Below are positions 19,640 to 31,247 of a stretch of 36,548 nt of DNA, in pieces. Origin of the DNA: Gonapodya prolifera JEL478 (lineage: Eukaryota > Monoblepharomycota > Monoblepharidomycetes > Monoblepharidales > Gonapodyaceae); assembly GCA_001574975.1 (NCBI GenBank), contig KQ965897.1:1-36548 (forward strand), given 5' to 3'. The position numbers were made by a program, and so were the translations under genes. Position 1 is the first letter of the stretch. Every line of letters begins with the position of its first letter. Under the pieces are notes generated by a model, which was given only the letters and a program-made list of their open reading frames with translations, was not told where the DNA came from and did not search any database.

Positions 19640-20379
19640 TCAGTAACCGAGGACGGAGAAAGTGGAAACAGCCATCAAATATCCAATACTTGTTCCGTCC
19701 CCGTTTACAAATGATTCACTGTCAAGGTATGCTGTCAGAACTAAAGGGTACGAAGCTTTGGAAATAGAAGAAAAAGACGCACGGCAGCTCTGAAACGCTA
19801 ATCGTGTCTTCAAAGCGTAAATCGTATTTTTGTTCAATAGTTTGATCATACTATGATCGATATGATTGGTAAAACGCGTACGCTCAAAGTGTTCCAGAAG
19901 CATACGCGCCCCCTTTCGTGAAACCAAGTAACAATGCGTCCCCGTTATATAGGTTGGTATGTACATCAATGAGTCATCTGCCAAGCCTTTTGAGACATTC
20001 GAGTCATGGTGTCCAACATAGACCATGTCAAAATCACGAGGTGTTTTTTGAATTACAATCTCAAGGTGATCTGCAATGTCGCGGTTTGGAAAACGCACAT
20101 CATCTTCACACACCAAAGCCAATTTGTGTTTTGTAGCGAGAAATACGCGCCATGTCTTGAGATGGCTCATGGCAAAACCAATCACCGATCGCTCAAGAAA
20201 ATGCCTGAAAGGAGGGAATGTCACATTTGCAATATCCTCGTTGGACAATTTCGAGCCATCGACAGTGGAAATTCGACACAATGTATATCCTGGACCTAGC
20301 TTTGCGATTTCTTTTGTGGCGTCGTTCAACCTGTTCCGGTCACTATCAAGGTTGATTAAAAAAAAACAATGTGTTTCAT
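19640..20379 (-). CDS. Glycosyltransferase family 25 protein, start disrupted at a homopolymer
   Basis: The frame encodes FFLINLDSDRNRLNDATKE, then IGFAMSHLKTWRVFL, the metal-binding ALVCEDDVRF motif, and THCYLVSRKGARMLLEHF, the order seen in GT25 enzymes (LPS and collagen galactosyltransferases). They transfer a sugar from a UDP-sugar to glycans or hydroxylysine. The main frame has no ATG before the domain. The ATG at 20379 is one base out of frame and would lead straight into FFLINLD with one more base in the A9 run at 20358-20366. About 246 aa. GT25-like genes are known in giant viruses. It heads the tight minus-strand cluster with two anchored proteins. Confidence 0.8.
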
Positions 20380-20589
20380 TGTGATAAAGGTTATTACAAA
20401 AAAACACAGAAAGCTTCTGATCCGAAAACTATCAAATCTTTGGGTAGACGCGTGAAGAACTGCGACGAGGTGGACTACCATTCATAAAAATTAAAATTAT
20501 TAACAAAATTGTGAGCGATTTACGATCTGTGCTACCAATTACGATTGCCACCTTTGTAGCGTTTGGGGCGTGACGCGGAGGTGTTTGAA

Positions 20590-22167
20590 TTATCGGGGTT
20601 TGTTTTTATCCTCATCCTGAACATGCTAGCAGGTTGTTGCGGAGGAACGTTAGAACGCGTCCAGATACTCAAGTCCCAAGAGCAACTTACTTGCGTTTGC
20701 TGGAACAAACCATCAAAACCCGGAGGCACATGTTTGTTCCCGACCCGTTCTTTAAGGTCCTATGAAAAGAAGTGTGGGATCTCAATGTGAAAGGAGGAAT
20801 AAAACACTTGCACGTACCTTTATCCCTTGAGAAAACTCGGCAAAGAAGGCGGCGACAGCATTACGACGGGTATCTTCGAGGTGTTGGAGATGCGAGACAT
20901 GTTCCTGTCGACACCGATCGAGTTCCGCTTCTGCTCGATCAACCATATCATGAACGGCCTTTGCTCTCTTCCAATAATCCGACTGAGCATCCTCACACTC
21001 CTTCCGCTTGAGACGAGCAGTGCGCAGATTCCTCTCATACTCTTCAATATCTGCATCAATCTCCGATAACTCGCCGTCACATCTTTCTACCTCAATGTTG
21101 AGACGTCGAAATTCAGCTTGCGCATTCGCGACCTTGATTTTTGTGCGTTCAAAAGCCGAACGCCCCATTTTCTCTCTATATTCCGCTTTGGCAAGGTCCA
21201 GGTATTTGTCTCGTTCGGCTCCATTATCTTGGTCGTCTCCATGAGCTTCATCATCCTGGTCGTCACCATAAGCGCCATCATCCTGGTCGACTTCATCAGA
21301 TTCAACATACAGGTCGTCATTGCCTTTAACAAGCTCATCTTCAGAATCGTCGATAACAGTAACTGCCTCAGACGATGATGCTGAATGTACGGGCGCGGAC
21401 GTATTCAAACATCCATCTATAGGATGTTTAAAGCACCCACAGTCACAGATGGCGGACGAACATGTTGTGATATGACCTTCAAACGAAATTGCATCCTGTG
21501 TTAACCTGCACCACGGGCACACAATGTCCGGCAGTTCGGGCTCCGTCACTTCAACAAACGTTGCGTCCTCAACGCCAATCATGACGCTACACGTTGGGCA
21601 AGATGGCAGCAAATCTGTTCTTGCATACAGTCCTTGATAGCACACTCCAGGCAATGCCGATGGCGACACCAGCTGACGCCGTTGTAGGGCACATGATCGC
21701 AGAAGCCACAGCGAGATCTAGGATCGTCAAAATCGTCAATAAATTCGAGATTTTGAGGTTGCAGTGGGTAGAACTCTAAAGCAGAACATTATCGGAAGAC
21801 CCCCCAAAAGTACACGCCTTTCCCCCCCCCCGTGGCACCGCCTAAATGCCGCCGTTTTTCCCATCCGTCTTACCTCACTACCCTCGTAAGCCCATTTGCG
21901 GTTGAGACCTGTGAGCAGGTAACTTGATCTGATTCCTTCGCATTCTTCATTCAAGTCGACATTGCGGTTCTCATATCTCTGCCGTGTCTCCGTGGCAGCG
22001 AAGGAGCGAGGTGCTCGGTGATCGGCGACGACAGTGTGAGAGGGACTAGCAACTGGACGGCAGTTGAGGGGCGCGCCGTGCGATTGTCCGTGTGGAGCGC
22101 GACTCGGCGGTGGAGGCGAGGGTGCAGTTGGGTTGGAAAGAGAGTGCGGTACGATCGGTTGGACTTC
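20590..22167 (-). CDS. RING finger / coiled-coil protein, multi-exon, frameshifted
   Basis: The frame is open from 22167 with a Pro-rich N-terminus (start not resolved). Introns inferred: 21776-21878, 20760-20817 (GTACGT..CATAG) and 20617-20690 (GTAAGT..TTCAG), with a stop near 20590. Exon 2 carries a RING: CGFCDH, WCRHRHCLECAIKDC, then SCPTC one base out of frame, joined if the AAA at 21611-21613 had one more base. More Cys/His pairs follow (DIVCPWC, ICDCGC), then an acidic Asp-rich stretch (about 21230-21330) and a long coiled coil (EFRRLNIEVERCDGELSEID). RING proteins usually act as E3 ubiquitin ligases with E2 enzymes. Splicing indicates nuclear fungal-type gene structure. RING confidence is good, ends uncertain. 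Confidence 0.7.
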
Positions 22168-23072
22168 TCAAACTTATTACAAATGCACACATCTTAGCCA
22201 CCAACTTTAGTGGATTGCTAAAACAATAATCAGACACCTGACCACTCTTCTGCAGTGCGTTGCGATGAGGTCGTCATGATAATGAGGCAGCGTAAAGGCA
22301 TACTTCATTATTCATGGTGGCGTGCTTCGGCCAAGGGTTTTGACAAGGGCTGTCTGTGATCGCTTTTATGTACCAAGTATGTCCCAAATCCTTCGGGCAA
22401 AGGTGCTACTCGATCCAACGTCGCTCAACCTTCCAACGCCTGAGGACCAGTCCCGGCATGACCTGAGCGCACCATTCGCCTAGTGGTTCCTCATCCTGAG
22501 GTTTGTCCCAGTCTGCCCTCTTTCGTGGTTGAAAGCATTGCTTTGCTACATATGACTCCGGTCAGTAACGATCGTGGCGCAACGCCAGAAACATCCCGAA
22601 ACGTCCCCCCACACGATATATGGCAGAATTGTGGTTGCAACCTGTCCAAGCAAACGAAGAACCGCAGTCATCATATTTCTTTCGACCCGTTATGAAACCT
22701 TTTCTCTGCTCCAGTCTGCTCCCCTGAAGGCTTCTTCCCTTGGTTGATATCTTGGCGCATTCTTGCTGGAGAAAAACAAAAAGAGGTAGTAGCACGTGCC
22801 AGGCCCTGGCGTTGCAACCTCTCTCATAAGCCGATGCCATTCTGGCAATGCACTTCTGCCTTGCGACCTTTTTGGCTTGAGATTTCAGTATCATTGGACA
22901 GACAGCGTAATATAATAATGTGTATACAATAACAATAATACAAGCTGCTTAAAAATAACACCGTGGACAAGGTTTTTGGATGGACATAAAAAAGGAGTCG
23001 CGCCCCTCTCAGAAAAACAGACCTCGGCTGTCAACCTCTCGACTGCACACAGCTGCACTTGCGAATCGCGGC
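22168..23072. other. Intergenic boundary between left mosaic and right fungal genes
   Basis: About 900 bp with no recognisable gene on either strand; frames here are short and mutually overlapping. It should hold the promoter of the DUF2235 gene at its right end. No target-site duplication or terminal repeat that would mark an insertion edge is visible by eye. Confidence 0.5.
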
Positions 23073-26000
23073 ATGAGCGACACGGCGCCGTTACTCCACG
23101 GATCCGCGGCATTCACGTCCAGCCCCACCACAAGCATTCCCCCGTCTGCGTTGGGCGATGCTGGAAAGGGACCACAGCCGATCCACGTGAGCCGACCTGC
23201 TTACGTGGATGGATTCAATCGTCTAATGTTTCCGTCCCTGCCTCGTTTCCCTGTGGCCACCCCCTTTCGTCTTCCCTTCCAAGTTCCAGAAAGGATACCT
23301 CCCGTACGATTTCCCTCCGCCCAGCGTGATCGCAGAGGACGTACCGACCTACTTTGTGGGCGAAAGTGGGCTTGTGCCTGAGCGTGATTGAATCCTCCCT
23401 GTCGCGCATGGTCACCTCATTTTGGTTGCAGACTATAAACCCCCGCAAGGTTGGCGCGAGCGGATTCAGTACGACAGCGATGGAAAGCCCTTCTGCCGCG
23501 ACTGCAAGCTTTTCCATTACCCCAGACGATACAGTAGGTGAATAGCTGAACCAGTTATCGTCACCAGCGACCTCACTTTCACTTTCGCATACCAGTCATT
23601 TGTGCCGATGGAACTTGGGAGCGGCCCGATGGTACTTTCATGCGACTGGTTCACCCCCCACATATCCATCCGAAGTCTGACACACGATCCCCATCTCCCC
23701 CTCGCTCACCCAACCGCCAGGAACCGTCGGCGACGACCAAACTCGCGCAACGCCGTCCAACATCGCCAAGATCGCGCTCATGTCGCACCAGGGCCTCGTG
23801 AGCGAGCGGCCCGACAAGGCACAGTATAATGTCTCCGGGGGGAAAGATGGTAAAGAACACCCGCAGTTTCGAGAGCAGGTGCGCTACCATTGCCTTTTTG
23901 TGTCGACGGGAGGTGTGAATTGGGAGTGTCGAGAAAATGGAATGTGGAAGCCATCATACGGCACGATTGTTTGAAAGCGTGGAATGTGAAAGAAATGGGA
24001 TCATCGAGAGGCCAATTCTTCTTCGACGTTTCTTTTCGTCCAGATCGTATTTTACAGAAACGGCGTCGGAGCCACCGGCGATTCGTGGCTGGCCTTTATC
24101 TCCGGCGCGACCGGTCGTGGCAAGTTCGGTCTCGACGACCAGCTGAAAGACTGCTATCGCGTGAGTCACACATCCGCCGCTGTGGCACTCCTTGGCTCCT
24201 TTAACACAGATTTGAAATACCAAACTTTCTTTCCCCTGGTACAACCCACGCGTGCAAAGTTCCTGTGCGAGAACTACTGCTCCGCGACTTGCGACGAGAT
24301 CTTCCTGTTCGGGTTCTCCCGAGGCGCATACTGTGTTCGCTCGCTCGCCGCGTGGATCTACAACTGCGGGATTCTGCGAAGGGAGTATATAAACAAGCTG
24401 GAGGATTCGTTCGCCCTGTTCAGGAGGACCGATTTCAAGTCAAGGCCGGGGTTGCTGGAGTCGCAGCTCTTCATGTAAGCGTTCTGACTTCTCTCTTTTC
24501 GAAATCACCAGAATGCTTCATCTTTATTATCCTAGCAAAACATGGTCGCACCACTTCCCAGGTAAGCTCGGTTCCCCATTGTTTCACGTCCATTGTTATC
24601 CCACGCGGCCCCTCAGACCGCCAGGGCATTACGTACCTTGATTGGGCGCAGTCGGAACTGCGCAAAAGTCGGGGCTTCAACGACAGCTTTGCGCGCACGG
24701 CGTCGTCCGAAGTCGGCGCGGGACTGGTAGTGCTTGCGCCACCGGTCCACTTCCTCGGCGTGTTTGACACCGTGGGCGCAATTGCGACACTTAGGTGAGT
24801 GCTCACGTCACATTTGTAATATACGGTATCGGAGGTAATTTGACCTTTGCGTTGTTGCATTTGGTTTTCTTGTGTTTCTTTCAAAGCCTATTCAATCGCA
24901 TAGGTTCCTACGTCTCGACGGCATGGAAATTTCTCACCGATCCCGCAAGCTTCACGTTGGAGGCTCCGGGCCCAAAGGCCGAAAAATATTCGCACCCATC
25001 GTGAGCAACCCAAACCCTTTGCGAAGCATATTCTTGACTCTCTGTGATGACACGTCCTTGTTCCTGTTTCAGGGGAAATCTTCGCGATAAGGAGCTGAAA
25101 AATGGAATCCAACCGTCACCATTCAATGGCCGGTTGGAGGATACACGACGTGAATCCTTTGTGAGCGTTTTTGCATATCTGTGTACATGGAAACACATTT
25201 ACTTTTTGCGTTTGTCCTTAGAACGACTTGGAACTTGCTTATAACACGATTCATGCCCGTAAGTATTATCGATCAAGCTCAGATGGAATTGAGGTATCTT
25301 CACCTGAACCTGTGATGCCAATCTGTGATCCAGGTCATGCTCTAGCTCTGACTGAGCGTCGATCCACCTTTGAGCCTTCGGTGTGGCAGCTTGACTCCAC
25401 TAGACAAAAAGAGTTCCGAGACGTTTTGGGTCTCACGTGCAAGCAGGGTGAGTCATCTCGCCTTTCTCGCTTCGTTACCCGTCGCACATTAATTTTGGTG
25501 ACTATGGTACATAGTGTGGTTCATGGGAAATCACGGCGATATTGGAGGCGGATGGGTCAATGAGGGACTCTCTGACATTCCGTTGAGATGGATGCTCACG
25601 GAAGCGCAAGGCTTTGGATTGAAGCTGAGCATCAAAGGCGAGACTCCCGCTTGAAAAACTCCGACGTGAATAATTCTGTTTACAACCATACCACGACTTT
25701 TAGAAACGTTCACACATCCGATCCTTTACGACCTACCTCCGTGCCGTATTATCCTCAACTCAAAGGAGCAAATTCAATCAATCAACCATGATACCGTGGT
25801 TGGGGAGGATGGACTTCACTTTGGTCCTGTAGTTGCGTCTCCCGAAATCCTTGCACACCTTGAGCCGTTCTACTCCAATAATTTTGGATTACACAAACGG
25901 GCCAAGGAAGAAGATTTCGAAAAATGGGCCCTGCTCAATCCAAAAGCTGAACGTGGCGCACATGGAAGATTGCACAACACCGTTTTGTGGAATGGTATCC

Positions 26001-27040
26001 CGCTCAAGTTCAGTCAGCAGCCCGTTTACATCGAGGACGAACGTGTCAATGTTCCGGAAGATATTCTTGAAAGGCGTGTTCGTTGGGTTCCTCACGTAAC
26101 AAGTGCGTATTTATGTTTCTCGGTGTGTTCCCAGAAAACTGAGAACGTGAATCGTCAGATCTTCGAGACTGGGGCTTGAATCCAAGTGGTATTCTGATGG
26201 CTTTCCCACGCGGATATCGATGGCGATGTATCTGGGTTCCGCCGTTTGGGGGCAAATGGTGGCCAACTGATCCTTGCACGTTTAAGACGGATGGCGAAGA
26301 GCTTGCGCCGACATCTGATATACCCTTGAACGATGGTCTCCCAAATCGTGCTCCTTGGGATGGAGAGTGAGTTCGCGCTTCATTCTGTCAAGATTTTTGG
26401 AGTTTGGCTGACCCACTCCATGATGGAATGGGCAACTTCGGTTGGCGAATAGTCCCGAGAGTTATCCCCATGATTACGAGCCGGTGAGTCGAAGGGAATG
26501 CATTTTTTTTACAAGTGCACACGCTGAATGTTATTCCTGTTCAGGTCGGGATGTCTGTACATGTCAGTGTCAGAGACATGGTGATGGGCCCTGACGATTC
26601 TTGTAGGAACTGGTTCAAGGCCGTGGATAAAACGGCTTCTGGGATTCGTCTCTTTTTGCAACCTGTCTTGGCGCTTTTACCGGGGCGGAGGAGTCACGGT
26701 GAACGATTCCTGGAGGACTTAAAGCGATACTTCCAAGATGAACAACATGCCAAGCTTGAGTATTCCTTTTATTTGATTGAGTCTCTTTTCACGTCTAAAG
26801 GTGAGAGTTGTGAGATCTGAAAAATGAATTTCCGCCTCTGGGTAAACGCTCTCCGCTTCTCCACAAGGAACACATCTTGAACCTGGACCAGCGTCGGCAT
26901 CCAAAGGTCTACGGTTGAATGAATCAACGGCGGGCTCCAAATCTCCGAAGCAATTGAATCGTCTAGGAACGTTTGGAATGGTCGGGGAAGATAACCTTGC
27001 TTATTTTATTGAGGACAGCGTGTCATCATCGGCGGCGTAG
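23073..27040 (+). CDS. DUF2235 (T6SS phospholipase effector Tle1-like) alpha/beta hydrolase, multi-exon
   Basis: The ATG at 23073 (MSDTAPLLHGSAAF) starts a gene of many short exons. The first are 23073-23186, 23290-23383, 23432-23533, 23596-23631 and one from 23721. Joined, they read through YKPPQGWRERIQYDSDG, IICADGTWERPDGTVGDDQT and PSNIAKIALMSHQG. Later exons carry the nucleophile elbow FLFGFSRGAYCVRSL (24295-24340), GVFDTVGAIA (24760), HALALTERRSTFEPSVW (25340), and VWFMGNHGDIGGGWVNEGL (25510). The last exon ends at 27038-27040. These are the DUF2235 landmarks; bacterial Tle1 relatives are phospholipases, while fungal functions are mostly unknown. Catalytic Ser, Asp and His candidates are all present. 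Exon borders in the middle are approximate. Confidence 0.85.
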
Positions 27041-27411
27041 TTTCATCATTCGCTTTTTCATTTGTATCCATTTGAAATATCAGTCGTGCTTATGGACATC
27101 TAAGCTGCACATTATTACAGTTATATTCACTGCACGCACAAGACCTCGTGCTGGACCACGTCAACAAAAGCAAGAGTAAATACAAGTTTAGAGGAATCAA
27201 GAAATTTCCTATTGCTGTGTACATTAGTGCAGCTATTTCACATAAATATCCACAGGCGGATCATATGCTTGAGATGATGGAACGTCATTGGACGGCTTCA
27301 AACTCCAAAATTCCTCGTGCAGCCAATCTGTTCCTCGACCAATATACGGTATGGAGGAGAACCCATCACCTGATTCGTCGCCATGTGTTGCAGATGCGCT
27401 CCCTTCCCAGG

Positions 27412-27639
27412 TTAACCTCGAATAAAGAGACGCGGCTTCGAAAAATTCACTTCGTCCCACAGTGTCCCTTCCACACTGAACCATAGGCGACAAGGAGGAT
27501 TTCCTCGATCTCCATCGTGGAAAAGAGACCCAATAGCAAAATCCTTCCCTGCCTTCATGACGACGACAGAATCGTTCCGCGGATCTACGGCCATCTCCGT
27601 GAAAGAGGGTGGAGATGTTGCATCGAGCAGAAGTCCCAT
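27412..27639 (-). CDS. Uncharacterised ORF downstream of the trypsin-like gene
   Basis: 75 codons starting MGLLLDATSPPSFTEMAVDP and reading like globular protein (CRLWFSVEGTLWDEVNF). A TGA lies a few codons upstream of the ATG in the same frame, with plausible coding text before it, so this could be a fragment of a longer or damaged gene. Its strand matches the trypsin-like gene whose stop is 200 bp upstream. No family is recognised. The opposite-strand ORF at 27148-27486 is equally unassigned. Confidence 0.25.
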   Translation of the reverse strand: MGLLLDATSPPSFTEMAVDPRNDSVVVMKAGKDFAIGSLFHDGDRGNPPCRLWFSVEGTLWDEVNFSKPRLFIRG

Positions 27640-27857
27640 CGTGATGCATCATCCTCGGAACGGCAGTACCACTGAGCCTCTTTCCGTGCCTGCGAGCCAG
27701 CTTGCAAGGAGAATCGAAAACGTACAAGATAATGGTTGAGACTACGTCGTGGATTCACGCGATGTGCTTCGCTGTGACAGACGAGATGAATCATGACATC
27801 GCCCGTCGAAATTGAAATGGGATATTGAACGGATACTACAAAACGTAGCGGCAGCGG

Positions 27858-29189
27858 TTAGATAGGGAAACGACACTGCGGATTTTCAGACTCACAATCA
27901 AACGTCTGGTCGTCGAGGGTAGCTTCAACCAAATCACTTCCATTCCACGACTCGTGTAGGCTACCTTGTACACCACTGGCAGCATCCTCTGCGAAAAGAC
28001 TTGCACTTTGAGAGCATCGCCACAGATAGTACGGGTGCACAAGAATCCATTCGAAGCTGCTTGGTGTAACGTTGATAATCGAAGCAGTCCCACCGTCCTT
28101 GGATTCATTCACCAGGTGATAATCCCGCCCTTCTACGAGTACGATGGGATTCTCTGTCCTTCTGTCCTCGAGTAACGCTTCCACAGACACAACAACGAAA
28201 GCCGCGGATTCCTCATATAGAAGCGACCCCGGTTTCCTTTCAAGCCATCGACCTGCAACACTTTCCGCATGTTGGGCGCTCCCCGAGCACCGAAAGAACC
28301 AAAACGGATCTTGGTTGGGTTCCGTTTGGCGCGGGAGTACTCCCGGCGCCGTTGACGTTGGGAGCGGTGCAGATGGGCCGACGGTGATGTTGGAGTGGGG
28401 TTTGGAGGCGAATGTGTATTGTGGGGAGGATAGGCATGTGGGTTTGTCGATGATGGAGAGGTCCGTTTGTTGGAGAGTTGGTGGTACGACTGCCGCATTG
28501 GGTTCTGTTTTTTGTTGGGGGGGTCAAGTCAGCCGTTAGTGCTGTTTCAAACGGTGAGAGCGGAGTGGAATGGAACGGACCTGTTGTTCCGAAGCCGTCG
28601 AGGTGCAGCGTCAGTCCAGCAATGAGGTCTAAGGAAGTATTTCTGTTGTAGGCAACTGTCTCGACCGTCTTGTCGTCCTCGCCAAGTCTCCGCACAATGA
28701 TCACGGCCAGGCCGTTGACAGGAGCGCCATCCGTTGCCTTGAACGGTGAAATATAGTCCGGATGGCGAACAGAGTCCACATACGCCCACTTTACGGCGCC
28801 TTCTTCCTCAGGCTCGAGGGACATGTTGAACCTCCCCGAGAACCGTTGCCGGGGGTGTTGGACGAGTTTGCAAACGAAGGAACGCAGTGGGCCGCAGTGA
28901 GCACCAAGTTTGGAGCGATGAGCGCGCCGCCGCAGAGCACGGCGGTCCTATTTTCGGAAAAGGCAGCGACAAAGCGCGACTCGAAGACGGTCACGAGGTT
29001 GGGAACAGGTCCGGCTGCGGGAGCGCCGGCGATGCGTGGGTGGAGTGGCATGGCAAGAGAGGTGTAGGGCATGGCGGACCAGCAGACGAGGATGAGCGCG
29101 AGAAGGAAGGCTCCGGGTTTCGTCCTGAACACTTGGCGAGAGGGAAAGGCTTGATGAACGAACCCTCGTAGTGATGCCACGCACTCCAT
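27858..29189 (-). CDS. Secreted trypsin-fold protein, catalytic residues partly lost; two frameshifts
   Basis: The ATG at 29189 opens a protein with a hydrophobic signal or anchor (GAFLLALILVCWSAM), then PRIAGAPAAG, the N-terminal cleavage-type motif, and CGGALIAPNLVLTAAHC with the catalytic His. The frame then changes by one base at a G5 run (28851-28855) to VDSVRHPDYIS and NGLAVIIV, where trypsins have NDIALL, so the Asp is replaced. A second one-base change at a G7 run (28517-28523) leads to SIIDKPTC. No GDSGGP is found in the continuing frame. The C-terminus ends at 27858. Likely a non-catalytic trypsin homologue (or a damaged one) that is secreted and N-glycosylated. Family confident; activity doubtful. 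Confidence 0.7.
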
Positions 29190-29426
29190 TATTGTCGATC
29201 GATTGCTCAGACCAGCGGAGTATGAGTTGGGCAGAAGGAACAGCGGTGTAAAGTTCGGCTTGGTTCAGGTAAAGTCCCTTTTTGTTGAGGGGCGACAAAG
29301 AAGTCGGCTGCAGTCTGAAGTTCCGTTCAGCAGTTTCCTGAGTTTCGAGACATCGTCAGCGGTGGACGTGGACCACCATCGACTCGTAGTGGGGAGGGGA
29401 GCCTTGGAATGACATGATTGTGACGA

Positions 29427-31100
29427 GTGACCAAGGCAACCAAGCCTGACTCACCCTATTCTGCACTAAAGAGCTCGTATTCCGTTGGCTTAAATCGCGC
29501 TTCACCCTCACTGTGCCATGCTTTCTTTAGCATCATCTTTTTTGCACCGGCTGTCGGTCCACGCTGGGTGTTCACTCAAACCCACAACTCATCTTCGAAC
29601 AACGGTGGGAGCTGAATCGCAGCATCAGAATGTCACCCGCTGGACTGTGTTGCATATGCGGGATGGACTATGAGACCAGTGTCACCGTATCCTCGGGAGA
29701 ACGACGTACTCCAAGTATCGATGAAAAGACCATGTATGCCAGGCGCAACATTACGGGACTGTTCCTCGATGGTCGGACGCTGCTCTCCACCGCTAGAGGC
29801 GGCGTCGCACCCACCGGTAAACCTTCCAATGCGCTTTTTGGCAAAGTGGAATCACAAGTTGGTCTCACAGGAGAATGAATGTCGGTGATTCCCATGAACC
29901 CCAATAGGCGCCTTGCTAGCATCCGGCGAGATAGTCCACCTCTGCCCGACTGGGCTATTGGAACTAATTGGGCGCTGTTCGTACATCTGGTAGCCGTGCT
30001 TGCGAAAGGTCAGCCCGGTCGCTTGAGCACCATACTGAACACGCTCGCATCTCGCCGCTCGTTGCGCTCGCTGCACGCGCCTTTCGCCAACAATCGAAAA
30101 CCCCTTTGTTCCGCTTGGACGTCCGCTTCTCTCATGCTGTTATCTAGCAGGGGTGGCCTTGGACACAGCTCGAAGTATTGGTTGCGAAAGGAAGGAAGGT
30201 TTCATCAAGTGAGTGAATTGGATGTAAAATGATTATGTACTATGAGCTTCCCTTCTGGTATTGATATGGATGTATGTACAAGGCAGTCTCTTGAATGAAA
30301 TTAAATTCAAGATTGGTAAAGAGGCACGAGAAACCGTACCACTGTTAGAATCACTCTGCCTGCGAAATCAATCGCTCATTCACAAAGATTCCAAGACCAA
30401 GAACTCGACAGTTCTACGACGTTCTCCCCGACGCGCTGACAATGGATGGAAATCTTGATACCGCTTTTCAACTGGGACGGGAGACAGAGACATCGATCGA
30501 GGAAATTCAACGTGAGTCACTTGTCACATGATGCCGAACATTCGGCTCTGTCGAGGTCCAAGACGCAATTTCACATGACAAACTTCCTCGAAAACGATGT
30601 AGGATCGTTGGCTATACCATCAATTCCGCGACGATAAGTGTGAGGCCCTGGCAAAAACCTGGCAACATTGGCACACCGAAATGGATACAGTCGCCACTGA
30701 TCGCGCGCATACAACTGGTCATCGATAATCTCGGCAAAGTCAAGGCGCTCTCCATTTGTGGACGTGTCGCTTCACGATGGCGGCTCACATTCTCCACGAG
30801 GCAAAACAAGTGCCGTTGCTTGTACCACCCATGCCATGCACTTGCCACTGGACAATTCGTAATCGACTCCACTCCCAACTCATACTTGGAATGCGTATTC
30901 CACCAAGCTGGCAAAATGCCTCCGCCCACCATATCTTCATATTCCAAGTTTGCACACACACGCGGCTCGAACTGGAGGAGGCGCGCAAGCCAAGCCGTCG
31001 CTCACGGGCTCGTGGACGAATTTCCCACGGACGGAGACGCGCTCTGGTGTACTTGTACTTATCGAACGCCCGTGCTTGTACGCCCATGTTTGTATTAATG
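29427..31100 (+). other. Region with coding-like stretches but no assignable gene
   Basis: Several plus-strand stretches read like exons: one near 29630-29820 (GERRTPSIDEKTMYARRN), one at about 30346-30509 after an acceptor-like GTTAG, ending before GTGAGT (RQFYDVLPDALTMDGN), and one at 30640-31098 (KWIQSPLIARIQLVIDNLGK). They could form one multi-exon gene upstream of the transporter, but I cannot join them consistently and recognise no domain. Low-confidence placeholder for the interval. Confidence 0.3.
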
Positions 31101-31247
31101 GGCAGTTGTCTCCCACAAACCTTAATTCATCTCGGTCTCGGCCCAACCAGGCAGCCCCCCGTTCTCGGCATTACTTGTCCCGAACATCAACTCTTAAAGA
31201 GCAGCGCGCCACAGACCGAGCACTGATATCTCTGTTTTGCTTTTCGC

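Noticed and set aside
19496-19714. Plus-strand 72-codon ORF
   Set aside because: Antisense to the small anchored protein and the GT25 C-terminus, which have recognisable features.
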